From: CAZABP01 sp964483245
GTDB taxonomy: Bacteria; Planctomycetota; UBA1135; UBA2386
Direction of reading: 5' to 3'
Length of the DNA stretch: 64,000 nt
NCBI GenBank assembly: GCA_964483245.1
Contig: CAZABP010000016.1
Location: 23,555 to 87,554 of the forward strand
Below, in pieces: positions 26,469 to 35,273 of the stretch. The position numbers and the translations under genes are program-made. Positions within the stretch are counted from its first letter, which is position 1, and the number at the start of each line of letters is the position of its first letter. The notes beneath the pieces are model-generated. The model saw nothing but the letters and a program-made list of their open reading frames with translations, was not told where the DNA came from and made no database searches.

Positions 26469-26544
26469 TGGTGGGCCGTGCTGGACTCGAACCAGCGACT
26501 TCGACCTTGTGACGATCGCACTCTACCAACTGAGTTAACGGCCC
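26469..26544 (-). tRNA. tRNA-Val (anticodon CAC)
   Basis: On the minus strand the acceptor arm GGGCCGT pairs with ACGGCCC. The D arm contains AGTTGGTAGAGT. The anticodon stem CGATC/GGTCG encloses the loop GTCACAA with anticodon CAC. The T arm is GCTGG-TTCGAGT-CCAGC. The discriminator A is followed by an encoded CCA (26469-26471 on the + strand as TGG). CAC reads the GUG valine codon. It lies between the sugE and nrfD-like genes. Confidence 0.95.
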
Positions 26545-26596
26545 CAGTCGTGGGCGGGCACGGTAGCGAGCCGCAGCCCGACAGGCAACTGCTCGG

Positions 26597-27859
26597 TCAC
26601 GCCGCGGCGGGCACCGGACGCGCGGTTCGGCGGTCCAGTGCGAACTCGCCCAGCATGATCGGCGTGGCGATCTTGACCATGACCGTGAACAGCAGGAAGC
26701 CGACCGAGAAGATCCCCGCGGCGATCCAGATCTCGACCGACGACGGGAAATACTCGTAGATCTCGCCGAGCGTGTCGGGTGTGAGACCCGGGATCACCAG
26801 CCCCATCCCCTTCTCGAGATACACGCCGATCCAGATCAACACGCAGCCGATGTTCAACGTGACCACGTTGCGCCGCGTGGCGGGCACGAGGAACAGCACG
26901 AACGCAACGACCGAGCTGGCGACCGACAGCCACATGTACGGGACGATCGCCTGGTGTTCGCCGATGCCGACGAACATGTAGCGCATGTGGATCAGGTGTT
27001 CGGTGTCGGAGTAGACGTCCTTGAACACCTCGGCGCCGAGCAGGAACAGGTTGACGAACATGGCGTACGCCATCAGCTCGGCGACCTTCCAGATCGCGCG
27101 GTCGTCGATCTCGAACCGCGTGAACCGCCGCAGCAGCTGCATCAGGATCAGCAGCACGGCGGGTCCGGAGCAGAACGCGGAGGCGAGAAACCGTGGCGCC
27201 AGGATCGACGCATTCCAGAACGGCCGCGCCGGCATGCCGTTGTAGAGGAACGCGGTGACGGTGTGGATCCCGATCGCCGCCGGGATCGAGCACAGCACGA
27301 GCGGCAGGAAGATCGCCTTGGCCGGCGTGCGGCCGCGGTACAGCGAGAACAGCAGATACGTGACGATGACGAGGTTCAGCACCAGGTAGCTGTTCAGCAC
27401 GATGACGTCCCAGGCCAGCAGCGAGTTCGGGACGTTCAGCAGTCCGAGCCCCGGGAGCAGGTGCCACAGGCGCTCGGGATGGCCGACGTCGACCAGCACG
27501 AACAGCCCGCACATGACGATCGCGGCGATCGCGAGCAGCTCGCCGAGGATCACGACCTCCTTGATCGGCTTCCAGTGATAGACGTAGGCAGGGATCACCA
27601 GCAGCACGGCGGCGGCGGCGACGCCGACCAGGAACGTGAAGTTGCCGATGTAGAACGCCCACGACACCTGATCGCGCATGTTGGTGACGATCAGGCCGGC
27701 GCGCAGCTGATGTGCATATGCGATCGCGCCGCCGGCGATCAGCGCCAGCAACAGGCCGACCCACAGCCAATACAGCACGTTGCCGCGGGTCGCGATGCGC
27801 AGGCTGCCGAGCGCGAACTGCCAGAAGTGCCGGATCGTTGCCACGGTCTGCACCTTCAC
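26597..27859 (-). CDS. nrfD: NrfD/PsrC-type quinol-interacting membrane subunit
   Basis: A 420-residue integral membrane protein with about ten helices (LYWLWVGLLLALIAGGAIAYA, WAFYIGNFTFLVGVAAAAVLL, IWIAAGIFSVGFLLFTVMV among them). The NrfD/DmsC family features are clear, including YVYHWKPIKEVVILGELLA and HPERLWHLLPG. Such subunits exchange electrons with the quinone pool. The GTG start at 27859 overlaps the stop of the Fe-S subunit gene (GTGA), giving a three-gene operon: cytochrome, Fe-S protein, NrfD. The length and helix number recall ActC of alternative complex III as well as PsrC/NrfD. Confidence 0.85.
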   Translation of the reverse strand: MKVQTVATIRHFWQFALGSLRIATRGNVLYWLWVGLLLALIAGGAIAYAHQLRAGLIVTNMRDQVSWAFYIGNFTFLVGVAAAAVLLVIPAYVYHWKPIKEVVILGELLAIAAIVMCGLFVLVDVGHPERLWHLLPGLGLLNVPNSLLAWDVIVLNSYLVLNLVIVTYLLFSLYRGRTPAKAIFLPLVLCSIPAAIGIHTVTAFLYNGMPARPFWNASILAPRFLASAFCSGPAVLLILMQLLRRFTRFEIDDRAIWKVAELMAYAMFVNLFLLGAEVFKDVYSDTEHLIHMRYMFVGIGEHQAIVPYMWLSVASSVVAFVLFLVPATRRNVVTLNIGCVLIWIGVYLEKGMGLVIPGLTPDTLGEIYEYFPSSVEIWIAAGIFSVGFLLFTVMVKIATPIMLGEFALDRRTARPVPAAA

Positions 27860-28851
27860 ACGCCGTAGAAGTAGAAGAACCGCGGCCGCGTGTTCAGCTC
27901 GGCCTTCAGCACGAACACGCGCTTGTGCTCGAGGATGTAGCGGACCTCGGAGTTCGGATCGCGCAGGTTGCCGAACTTGCGCGCGCCGACCGGGCAGACT
28001 TCGACGCAGGCCGGATAGCGGCCATTGCGCACGCGCTGGATGCAGAACGTGCACTTCTCGACGACGCCCTTCATACGCGGGCGGTTGCCGAGGTAATGCG
28101 TCTTCGGATTCAACTCCTCGGCCGGCACCTGCGGCTCGGCGAAGTTGAAGCTGCGCGCGCCGTACGGACATGCCGACATGCAGCAGCGGCAGCCGATGCA
28201 CCAGTCGTAGTCGATGACGACGATGCCGTCCTGCTCCTGCCAGGTGGCGCCGACCGGGCAGGACTTCACGCACGGCGCGTTCTGGCACTGCTGGCAGGCG
28301 ACCGGCAGATAGAAGTGCCCCGGGCGCGGCACCTGCTCGGCGTCGTAGTAGAGATCGGCGTGGGCGAAATCGATGCCCTTGTCCTTCTCCATCTCCAGCA
28401 CGCGGATCCAGTGGGTCTGCGGATCACGGCTCTGGTTGTTCTCTTCGACGCACGCATACACGCAACGCCGGCAGCCGACGCAGCGCGAGATGTCGAGCGC
28501 GTAGCCGAACTCGACGCCCGGCAGCGGCGGCTCCGCGCCGACCGTTACCGGTTGGCCGAAGCGTTCGGTGTGTGCGCGGTCGAGGTCGGCCAGGATCTCC
28601 GCCTTCTCCGCATCACCGAGATCGCGGAAGCGCTTGCGGAACCAGCTCGTGTGCGTGAGATCGCCGCACCCGGCGGTCGTGGCGGCGGCGAGGCAGCCGG
28701 CGAGGACGCACAGGAACTCACGACGCGACGGAACCGGCTCGTCGAGTCCGCCGGCACCAGCCGGCGCGCCCGGTTTCGTCGCGCTCGATGGATCACCGGA
28801 TCCGCGGCACGCCGCCGGTTCCGCGCAAGGATCTCCACCGTGGCAGCTCAT
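27856..28851 (-). CDS. Tat-exported ferredoxin-like subunit with four [4Fe-4S] clusters
   Basis: A 331-residue protein. A twin-arginine signal (SRREFLCVLAGC, about 42-53) is followed by a possible lipobox Cys. Cluster motifs in order: CVGCRRCVYAC (124-134), CQQCQNAPCVKSCP (186-199), CIGCRCCMSACP (218-229) and CTFCIQRVRNGRYPACVEVC (267-286). This is the NrfC/PsrB/HybA layout with four cubane clusters that conduct electrons between a periplasmic partner and the membrane subunit. ATG 28851 overlaps the cytochrome stop (ATGA). The Cys-rich first 20 residues before the Tat motif are unusual. Confidence 0.9.
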   Translation of the reverse strand: MSCHGGDPCAEPAACRGSGDPSSATKPGAPAGAGGLDEPVPSRREFLCVLAGCLAAATTAGCGDLTHTSWFRKRFRDLGDAEKAEILADLDRAHTERFGQPVTVGAEPPLPGVEFGYALDISRCVGCRRCVYACVEENNQSRDPQTHWIRVLEMEKDKGIDFAHADLYYDAEQVPRPGHFYLPVACQQCQNAPCVKSCPVGATWQEQDGIVVIDYDWCIGCRCCMSACPYGARSFNFAEPQVPAEELNPKTHYLGNRPRMKGVVEKCTFCIQRVRNGRYPACVEVCPVGARKFGNLRDPNSEVRYILEHKRVFVLKAELNTRPRFFYFYGV

Positions 28852-29420
28852 GGTCGTTTCTCCGCGGGCCGGATCGGCGGTGGCTTCGGCGGCAGCGGCT
28901 GGAACGCCGGCGCGTGCGAGTTGTGGCAGTGCACGCACAGCAGATACGTCTTGTGGCCGTTCCACATCCCGCTGCGCCGCCCGTGCACGCCGGCGCGCCA
29001 ATCGCGGTACTTGTCGCCGTGGCACTGACCGCAGAGCCGGTACGACTCGGTGAACTCGATCAGCTCGCCGCTCGCCAGGTGCAGCTTGTCGCGGTCCGCT
29101 GTGTCGTGGCAGTCCAGGCACCAGCGGTTCTGCTCGTCGTGCGCCAGCGTGATCTCCTTGTGCGCCTTGCGCATCGGGCGCCGCTTGGTGTTGGTCGGAA
29201 TGTCCGGCTCGTGGCAGTCCGAGCACGGGAATGCGCCCTGCGAGAACGGAGGAGGCGGCACTTCGATCGCCCCGAGCTCACCCGGCTCCTGCGCCGCGGG
29301 CGCGAACGGGATCTGACGCCAATGCAGTTCACCCGGCGCCGCGTCGCACGCTGCGCCGGCGAGAACCAGCAATGGCAGCAGGATGATCCTCACGTGACCT
29401 CGTGGCCGGCGCGTGAGCAA
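28848..29420 (-). CDS. Tetrahaem cytochrome c
   Basis: A 190-residue exported protein with four CxxCH haem-binding motifs: CSDCH (66-70), CLDCH (101-105), CGQCH (130-134) and CVHCH (162-166). A hydrophobic N-terminal segment (VRIILLPLLVLAGAACD) is a signal peptide, possibly a lipoprotein one. The true start may be GTG at 29393. It heads the operon with the Fe-S and NrfD subunits and is the likely periplasmic electron donor or acceptor. The partner enzyme is not encoded nearby. Confidence 0.88.
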   Translation of the reverse strand: MLTRRPRGHVRIILLPLLVLAGAACDAAPGELHWRQIPFAPAAQEPGELGAIEVPPPPFSQGAFPCSDCHEPDIPTNTKRRPMRKAHKEITLAHDEQNRWCLDCHDTADRDKLHLASGELIEFTESYRLCGQCHGDKYRDWRAGVHGRRSGMWNGHKTYLLCVHCHNSHAPAFQPLPPKPPPIRPAEKRP

Positions 29421-29548
29421 ATGCAGGGCCCGAGGGCTTCCTGCACTCTTGCGGGTGAGCCGCGCACGTCACGGCGCGGTCCCCAGGGTCACCGCCGTGG
29501 TCCGGCGGTGCGGAGAATTCCTCGGTGCGCGGACTTTTTCGCTCTCCG

Positions 29549-30475
29549 CTACCGCGACAGCCCACCCGCCGCGGCCGACTGCAGCACCAGCGACTCCACC
29601 TCGAATCCGCGGCTGCGCAGCTCCTCCTGCATCGCGGCCTCGATCCCGGCGACCGCCGCGGAATGCGTCGTCAGCGCGACCAGACCTGGCCCGTGGCCGG
29701 CGATCGTGGCGCCGGCGGCGCCGGCGGCGAGCGCAGCGTCGAGCGCCTGTTCGAGGCCGGGCACGAGCGTGCGCCGGTAGGGGACGTGCACCTCGTCGTA
29801 GATCGCAATCTTCAGCAGCTCCTCGTCAGCGCTCGCGAGCGCGCGCAGCAGCGCGACGAGCCGCCCGGACGTGCGCCAGACGGCGGCGTGCGGCAGCGTC
29901 GGCGGAATGATCCGGCGGTTGTCGGCGGTGCCGATGTGGACGCGCGGCACGGCGACGGCGAAGCGCCAGCGCGGGTCGATCGGATGGTGCAGGGCCCGGA
30001 ACGAGACCGGCTCGTTCGGCCGCGACACGAGCGTCGCGGACGCGAGGCCGCCGAGCAGTGCGGCCGGCGCATGCGCCTGATCCGCCCCCAGCTGCACGAG
30101 ATGGCCGAGCAGCGCATCCGGTTCCGGCCGCTGCCGCGCGAAGTGCACGGCGGCGGCGGCGCCCGCGGCATACGCGGCGGTGTTGCTGCCGAGTCCGGCG
30201 GCAATCGGGATCTGCGACTCGACGGCGAAGCGCAGGCAGGGCGGGGTCTTCAGCTCGAACGAGGCGACCACGCGCTGGAACGCCCGCAGCAGCGGCTCGT
30301 GGCGCTGATCCATCAGCGGTTCGGCGGCGCCGCGCCGTTCGAGGCGGTGGCCGTGTCCCTTCTCCTGGTGCACGGTGACACTCAGGAACCGGTCGACGGC
30401 GATGCCGAGCACGCCGAACCCGGGACCGAGGTGCGCGATCGTGGCCGGGATCTGGAAGCGGAACAGCTCGGTCAC
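29549..30475 (-). CDS. thrB: Homoserine kinase (GHMP kinase family)
   Basis: A 308-residue GHMP kinase. The N-terminal strand and loop are FQIPATIAHLGPGFGVLGIA (the family's PATSANLGPGFD region). The ATP-binding motif is PIAAGLGSNTAAYAAG. The C-terminal motif 3 is GATIAGHGPGLVAL. It phosphorylates homoserine on the way to threonine. The start is GTG 30475; upstream in-frame codons are Arg-rich and lack family similarity. GHMP kinases are easily misassigned; the SxxNLGPGFD-like motif and the length of about 300 favour ThrB. Confidence 0.85.
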   Translation of the reverse strand: MTELFRFQIPATIAHLGPGFGVLGIAVDRFLSVTVHQEKGHGHRLERRGAAEPLMDQRHEPLLRAFQRVVASFELKTPPCLRFAVESQIPIAAGLGSNTAAYAAGAAAAVHFARQRPEPDALLGHLVQLGADQAHAPAALLGGLASATLVSRPNEPVSFRALHHPIDPRWRFAVAVPRVHIGTADNRRIIPPTLPHAAVWRTSGRLVALLRALASADEELLKIAIYDEVHVPYRRTLVPGLEQALDAALAAGAAGATIAGHGPGLVALTTHSAAVAGIEAAMQEELRSRGFEVESLVLQSAAAGGLSR

Positions 30476-30587
30476 AGCGGGATCTTCGGCGCGCGCGGAC
30501 CTCGCACAAGAACGCGGATGCGACCGGCCGGCGTGGCGGGACGGTCGCGTTTCAGCCGGCGCGCGTGCCGAGCCGATCCTCCGCCTG

Positions 30588-31196
30588 ATGATCGTGATCC
30601 CGGCGATCCTGCTGCAGGACGGCAAGGCGACGGCGGCTCCGGCCGCGGCCGCTGGCATCTCCGATCCGCTGGCGGCGGTCCGTGCCGTCGAGCGGGGCGG
30701 CGCACCGTTCGTGCACCTCGAAGACCTCGACCTGCGTGCCGGGCGCGAGCCGCAGCGCGCGGTCTACGAGCAGCTCGCGGGTGACCTGCGGCCGTTCCAG
30801 GTCGGCGGCGCCAACGACCTCGAGGCGGCGAAGGCGCTGCTCGAGCTCGGCGCCGAGCGTGTCGTGCTCGGTGCCGTCGCGTTCGCGGACCCGGCCGCGA
30901 CGAAGAAGCTGATCGCAAAGACCCCGGCGCGCTTCGCCGTGGCGCTCGAGCTGGCGGACGGCGCGGTCGCCGGCCAGCCGCTCGCCGATGCGCTGCGCGC
31001 GCTCGGCAAGCTGGATGCGCGCACGCTGCTGCTGCTCGGACCGGAGTGGACTGCGACCCAGATCGAACAGGTCGCCAAGGCGGCCGAGGCAGCGATCCTG
31101 CTCGGCCGCGAAGGGGAGGCCGAGGCGCTGCTGGCAGCGGCGGCGGAACTCGGCGAGCGGGTGACGGGTCTGCTCGCGTTCCCGCCCGCCGGCTGA
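30588..31196 (+). CDS. HisA/HisF-like (beta-alpha)8 protein, apparently degenerate
   Basis: A 202-residue protein. The N-terminus MIVIPAILLQDGKA and segments DPLAAVRAVERGGAPFVHLE and FQVGGANDLEAAKALLELGAE followed by RVVLGAVAFADPA line up with HisA (PAIDL-DGK, IQVGGGIR, RVILGT). The catalytic Asp of PAIDL is Leu here, the GGGIR loop is GGAND, and the second catalytic Asp region is not recognisable. It is about 40 residues shorter than HisA. No other his genes are nearby. It may be an inactive or repurposed barrel. The start is ATG 30588, divergent from thrB. Confidence 0.6.
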   Translation: MIVIPAILLQDGKATAAPAAAAGISDPLAAVRAVERGGAPFVHLEDLDLRAGREPQRAVYEQLAGDLRPFQVGGANDLEAAKALLELGAERVVLGAVAFADPAATKKLIAKTPARFAVALELADGAVAGQPLADALRALGKLDARTLLLLGPEWTATQIEQVAKAAEAAILLGREGEAEALLAAAAELGERVTGLLAFPPAG

Positions 31197-31242
31197 CGCT
31201 CGCGCGGACCGCTTCCGTTCGCCGGATCCGCGATCTGCCGGA

Positions 31243-31803
31243 TCAGCGCTTCTCCGGCTTCGGCAGGTACTCCGGTGGAAGCGTCAGTTCGCCAGCCTCG
31301 TTGGCCCAGGCCAGGCTCGCGATCCACCAGCGCTCGCCTTCCTGCACGAGCTGGAACGAATTGATCCCACGCATGACCGGTGGTGCGTCCGGTTTGCGGC
31401 GGATCTCGTAGCTGCTGAACACCTGCGCGAGCGGGCCAAAGCGATCGACGCGCCGCGCGATCTCCTGCTCGAACATCCCGTCCCGCTCGAGCTGCGGACC
31501 GACTCGCTGCGCGTAGTCGTCGAGCGTGAGCTCGACGCGCCGCGTGCCACCACCTCGCGCGGGCACGAGGGCGTGCAGGCGCGCCTGCGGCAGGAACAGG
31601 CGGCGCATGCGCGCGAAGTCACGTGGCTGTCCGGCCGGGCCGGACACACACGCGTAGACCGCGGCGAGCAGCGCGTCGACGCTCGCGCCGTCGGGAGTCC
31701 CGTCGGTGGCCGCAGCCGGCGCCGGCGCCGGTGCAGGCACCGGGTCCTGCGAGGTCGGGGTGGAGATCAGGACGAACAGCAGCGGAAGGAGCGGGCGCAG
31801 CAT
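31243..31803 (-). CDS. Secreted SnoaL/NTF2-like protein
   Basis: A 186-residue protein with signal peptide MLRPLLPLLFVLISTPTSQ and a short Pro-Ala linker. The domain from about residue 45 (DALLAAVYACVSGPAGQP, RMRRLFLPQARLHALVP, FGPLAQVFSSYEIRR, GINSFQLVQEGERWWIASLAW) is a typical NTF2/SnoaL alpha+beta cone. Such domains bind small ligands or act as accessory domains; no catalytic set is clear. It converges with the HisA-like gene and lies just downstream of the aldehyde dehydrogenase gene on the same strand. Confidence 0.65.
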   Translation of the reverse strand: MLRPLLPLLFVLISTPTSQDPVPAPAPAPAAATDGTPDGASVDALLAAVYACVSGPAGQPRDFARMRRLFLPQARLHALVPARGGGTRRVELTLDDYAQRVGPQLERDGMFEQEIARRVDRFGPLAQVFSSYEIRRKPDAPPVMRGINSFQLVQEGERWWIASLAWANEAGELTLPPEYLPKPEKR

Positions 31804-31816
31804 CGTGCGCGCGAGC

Positions 31817-33346
31817 CTACACGTCGAACCGGATCCCCTGCGCGAGCGGGAGCTCGTCCCCCCAGTTCACGGTGCTGGTCTGGCGGCGCATGTAGGCCTT
31901 CCAGGAATCCGAGCCGGACTCGCGCCCGCCGCCGGTCTCCTTCTCACCGCCGAACGCGCCGCCGATCTCGGCGCCGGACGTGCCGAGGTTGACGTTCGCG
32001 ATCCCGCAGTCGGAGCCGACTTCGCTGAGGAAGCGTTCGGCGTGCCGGACGTTCTGCGTGAAGATCGCCGAGCTGAGCCCTTGCGGGACATCGTTCTGCA
32101 CCGCGATTGCGTGCTCGACGTCGTCGACCGGGATCAGCCACAGCACCGGGGCGAACGTCTCCTCGTGCGTGATCGCGATCGGTCCGGGGCAGCGCACGAT
32201 CGCCGGCGTCACGTAGTGGCCGCCGCGCAACGCTTCGCTCGGCGTGATCGGTTCCCCGCCGCACAGCAGCTCGCCCCCCTGCTCGCGCGCGATCGCGATC
32301 GCACGCTGGAGCGCCTCGACTGCGCCACGATCGACGACCGGGCCCATCAGCGTGCCGGCGTCGAACGGATCCCCGATCCGCACCTGCGCGTACGCCGCCA
32401 GCAGCCGGCGCTCCAGCTCCGGCGCGATCCCGCGCTGCACGAGCACGCGCCGCGTCGACGTGCAGCGCTGTCCAGCCGTGCCGACCGCGCCGAACAGGAT
32501 CGAGCGCATCGCCATCGCCAGCTCGGCGTCGTCGAGCACGACGACGGCGTTGTTGCCGCCGAGCTCGAGCAGGGTCCGGCCGAGCCTCCGGCCGACGCGC
32601 TCGGCTACGATCCGGCCCATGCGGACCGAGCCGGTCGCGCTGACGAGCTGCACCTGCGGATCGTCGAGCAGGGCGCTGCCGACGACGTCATCGGCCCCGA
32701 TCACGAGCCCGACGAGGCCGCCGAATCCGGCCGGCTCCAACACGGACGCGGCGACGCGCGTCAGTGCGATGGCGCTGAGCGGGGTCTTCGGCGACGGCTT
32801 CCAGATGCAGGCGTCGCCGCAGACCAGCGCGAGCATCGAGTTCCAGGCCCAGACCGCGGCCGGGAAGTTGAACGCCGTGATGATCCCGACCGTCCCGAGC
32901 GGGTGCCAGGTCTCGCGCATGCTGTGCTGCGGGCGCTCCGACTTGATCGTCAGGCCCCAGAGCTGCCGCGAGAGTCCCTGCGCGTAGTCGGCGACGTCGA
33001 TGCACTCCTGGATCTCGCCGCGTCCCTCTTCGAGCAGCTTGCCGGTCTCGAGCGTGACGAGACGGCCGAGTGCCTCCTTCTGCTCGCGCAGTGCCAAGCC
33101 GATCCGGCGCACGTGCTCGCCGCGCACCGGGGCCGGGACCGAACGCCAGCGCAGGAACGCTTCTCGCGCGGCGGCGCTGACGGTGCGGTAGTCGGCCGCA
33201 GTCGCCATCGCCACGCGCGCACTCTCGCTGCCGTCGATCGGCGTGTGCAGCACCAGTGGGTGCTCGCTCGCCGGCAACCAGCGACCGCCATAGGCAGCCG
33301 GATTCCGCGGCGTGATCCCGATCGCCTGCAGGAACGCGCGGTCCAT
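31817..33346 (-). CDS. NAD-dependent aldehyde dehydrogenase (ALDH7/aminoadipic-semialdehyde type)
   Basis: A 509-residue ALDH. The NAD-binding region is GTVGIITAFNFPAAVWAWNS and ATGSVRMG, the general base Glu is in ELGGNNAVVV (E261) and the nucleophile in GTAGQRCTSTRR (C295). The sequence style (IGGAFGGEKETGGGRESGSD near the end) matches the ALDH7A1/AmaB group, which oxidises alpha-aminoadipic semialdehyde in lysine breakdown, or betaine aldehyde. ATG 33346 overlaps the stop of the DinB-like gene (TGATG). Confidence 0.9.
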   Translation of the reverse strand: MDRAFLQAIGITPRNPAAYGGRWLPASEHPLVLHTPIDGSESARVAMATAADYRTVSAAAREAFLRWRSVPAPVRGEHVRRIGLALREQKEALGRLVTLETGKLLEEGRGEIQECIDVADYAQGLSRQLWGLTIKSERPQHSMRETWHPLGTVGIITAFNFPAAVWAWNSMLALVCGDACIWKPSPKTPLSAIALTRVAASVLEPAGFGGLVGLVIGADDVVGSALLDDPQVQLVSATGSVRMGRIVAERVGRRLGRTLLELGGNNAVVVLDDAELAMAMRSILFGAVGTAGQRCTSTRRVLVQRGIAPELERRLLAAYAQVRIGDPFDAGTLMGPVVDRGAVEALQRAIAIAREQGGELLCGGEPITPSEALRGGHYVTPAIVRCPGPIAITHEETFAPVLWLIPVDDVEHAIAVQNDVPQGLSSAIFTQNVRHAERFLSEVGSDCGIANVNLGTSGAEIGGAFGGEKETGGGRESGSDSWKAYMRRQTSTVNWGDELPLAQGIRFDV

Positions 33347-33861
33347 CACAGGTCGTAGTGGCGCAGGTCGATCCCGCGCAGCTGCTTGGTCCACGCGTAG
33401 ATCTGGCCGGCATGGCCGGAGAAGTGTTCGAGCACGTGCAACACGCCGCCGGCGCCGTCGGTCTCGAAGCGCCCTTGGAACCGCCGCGGCGCCAGCAGCT
33501 CCTCGGGCGTCAGCCGATCCACGACCGCGACCGCGCGCCGCACGGTCTCTTCGAGCCGCCGCATCAGCTCGGCGCCGCTGGTCGGCACGCGTGCCGGCGT
33601 TGCCGCGAACTCGGCGCCGCGGTCGCGTCGGTCCGGCTCGCCGCCGAGACCGCACAGGATCCACTGCCGGGTGTTCCCCTCCAGGTGCAGCAGCAGGTTC
33701 GCGACCGCGTTGTTGTGCGCCGACGGCTTGCGCCACAGCTCTGCCTCGCTGAGCAGGCGGACGCAACGGCGGATGCGCGGGATGTACTCCCCGAGCACCC
33801 GCAGGCGGAATTCGCGCGCGATCGCGCGCGCCAGGCCGGTGGCCCGATCCTCGCCGGTCAT
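33346..33861 (-). CDS. DinB-like four-helix-bundle protein
   Basis: A 171-residue helical protein. His residues that could bind a metal are seen in NLLLHLEGNTRQWI and VLEHFSGHAGQIYAWTKQL, the DinB/YfiT pattern (one His in helix 2, two in helix 3). Many DinB proteins are thiol-dependent transferases; the substrate here is unknown. ATG 33861 overlaps the DUF2304 stop (ATGA), and its stop overlaps the ALDH start, so it is in the middle of a four-gene operon. Confidence 0.75.
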   Translation of the reverse strand: MTGEDRATGLARAIAREFRLRVLGEYIPRIRRCVRLLSEAELWRKPSAHNNAVANLLLHLEGNTRQWILCGLGGEPDRRDRGAEFAATPARVPTSGAELMRRLEETVRRAVAVVDRLTPEELLAPRRFQGRFETDGAGGVLHVLEHFSGHAGQIYAWTKQLRGIDLRHYDL

Positions 33862-34307
33862 GCGACGACGTCCTCGTCGCGCGCGCGCGCATCGCGCAGC
33901 CGTTGCTCGGTGAGCGGTTCGCGCGCGCGTTCGGCTTGCAGGCGCTTCAGCTCGTCTTCGAGCAACGCGAGCCGCTGCGTCAGGTCCTTGTTGCGCCAGG
34001 TCAGCTTCGACAGGCGTACCGAGAATTGCAGCGCCACCGCCAGCAGGAACAGGCAGGCGCCGAAGAACAGCACCGACACCGGCGCTTCGGCGTGCGCGAG
34101 CTCGGTCAGCCAGTACAGCACGCGCAGTTCGAACGCGAGCAGCAGCAGGCCGCTCGCCGTGACGATCCACAGGATCGCGTACTCCTCACGCAGCTTGCGC
34201 TTGCGGACGAGCTCGACGACGACGAGCAGGATGGCGATCGCGAACACGATCGCGATCGCGCGCTGCCGTTCGGGCAGGTCCGAGCCAGCATTGCTCAACT
34301 GCAGCAT
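33858..34307 (-). CDS. DUF2304-type small membrane protein
   Basis: A 149-residue protein with three hydrophobic segments (AIAIVFAIAILLVVVELV, ILWIVTASGLLLLAFELRV, VSVLFFGACLFLLAVALQF) followed by a charged coiled-coil tail (RNKDLTQRLALLEDELKRL). The segment RKRKLREEYAILWI is the DUF2304 hallmark. These proteins are nearly always beside a family 2 glycosyltransferase, as here, and may help in polyprenyl-sugar transfer. The role is inferred from context. Confidence 0.8.
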   Translation of the reverse strand: MLQLSNAGSDLPERQRAIAIVFAIAILLVVVELVRKRKLREEYAILWIVTASGLLLLAFELRVLYWLTELAHAEAPVSVLFFGACLFLLAVALQFSVRLSKLTWRNKDLTQRLALLEDELKRLQAERAREPLTEQRLRDARARDEDVVA

Positions 34308-34308
34308 G

Positions 34309-35085
34309 TCAGGTCGTGGCGGGCCTCCGCCCCGCGCGGGAGATCGAGCGCCGGCGCACCGGCAGCAGCGTCAGCGTCAGCAGCATCTTGTAGACGTAGT
34401 ACGCGATCTTGCTGCCGCGGTGCATGCTGACGCCGCCCAGGCGCGGGTGCATGACGACCGGGATCTCGCGCAACCGCAGTCCGGCGCGCGCCAGCTCGAT
34501 CAGCACATCGGCGTCCGGATAGTCCTCGGGGAACGTGTCGCCGACCAGCTCGCGCAGCGCGTCACGCGACAGCGCCTGGAACCCGGAGGTCGGATCGGTG
34601 CAGCGCGTGCCGGCCCACAGCGTCACGATCTGTGCGAACAGCCAGGAGCCGAGCCGGCGGCTCCAGCTCGTGCGCGGCGGGTTGCCGTTCAGATAGCGGG
34701 AGCCGACCACCACGTCGGCGGCGTCGCCGTCGCTGCCGGACAGCGCGCGCAGCAGCGGCAGCAGGGAGCCGGCATCGTGCTGGCCGTCGGCGTCCATCTG
34801 CACGACCTGCTGGTAGCCGCGCCGCCAGGCCCAGCGATACCCGGTGTGCAGCGCCGCGCCGTAGCCGAGGTTGTGCACGTGCCGCAACACGTGCGCGCCG
34901 TGCCGCGCCGCGACCGCGCCGGTGTCGTCGCGGCTGCCGTCGTCGACGACGAGCAGGTCGGCGTGCCATGGCGCGCTGCAGACGCCGCTGGCGCGTACGC
35001 CGTCGAGCACGATGCCGATCCGCTCCGCTTCGTTGTGGGCGGGGATCAGGACGAGCGTGGTGCGCGGTTCGATCGGGGCGGCCAA
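34309..35085 (-). CDS. Family 2 glycosyltransferase (dolichyl/polyprenyl-phosphate sugar synthase type)
   Basis: About 258 residues. The GT-A core shows TLVLIPAHNEAERIGIVLDG, LLVVDDGSRDDTG, HNLGYGAALHTGYRWAW and the metal-binding QMDADGQHD. It has no long membrane anchor. It resembles DPM1/polyprenyl-phosphate mannosyl- or glucosyltransferases. The start is uncertain because no ATG or GTG lies before the first strand; TTG 35085 is used here. The stop is 1 bp from the DUF2304 ATG. The operon order is GT2, DUF2304, DinB, ALDH. Confidence 0.82.
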   Translation of the reverse strand: MAAPIEPRTTLVLIPAHNEAERIGIVLDGVRASGVCSAPWHADLLVVDDGSRDDTGAVAARHGAHVLRHVHNLGYGAALHTGYRWAWRRGYQQVVQMDADGQHDAGSLLPLLRALSGSDGDAADVVVGSRYLNGNPPRTSWSRRLGSWLFAQIVTLWAGTRCTDPTSGFQALSRDALRELVGDTFPEDYPDADVLIELARAGLRLREIPVVMHPRLGGVSMHRGSKIAYYVYKMLLTLTLLPVRRRSISRAGRRPATT

Positions 35086-35273
35086 GAGCGTGCGCAGGAT
35101 AGGCCCGCGAGGTCGGCGCGTCAGCGCAGCTCCGGCATTGCCCGCGCGCGGTCGCTCCGGCCGTGCGGCCGCAGACGGATGGCGCGAACCCCCGGCGCCA
35201 GCGGCGTGATCGGTCCGGAGCGCGCCTCGCCGGCCGTTCGAGCGGCGGGGCACGTGCGTATAAGGACGCCGCC

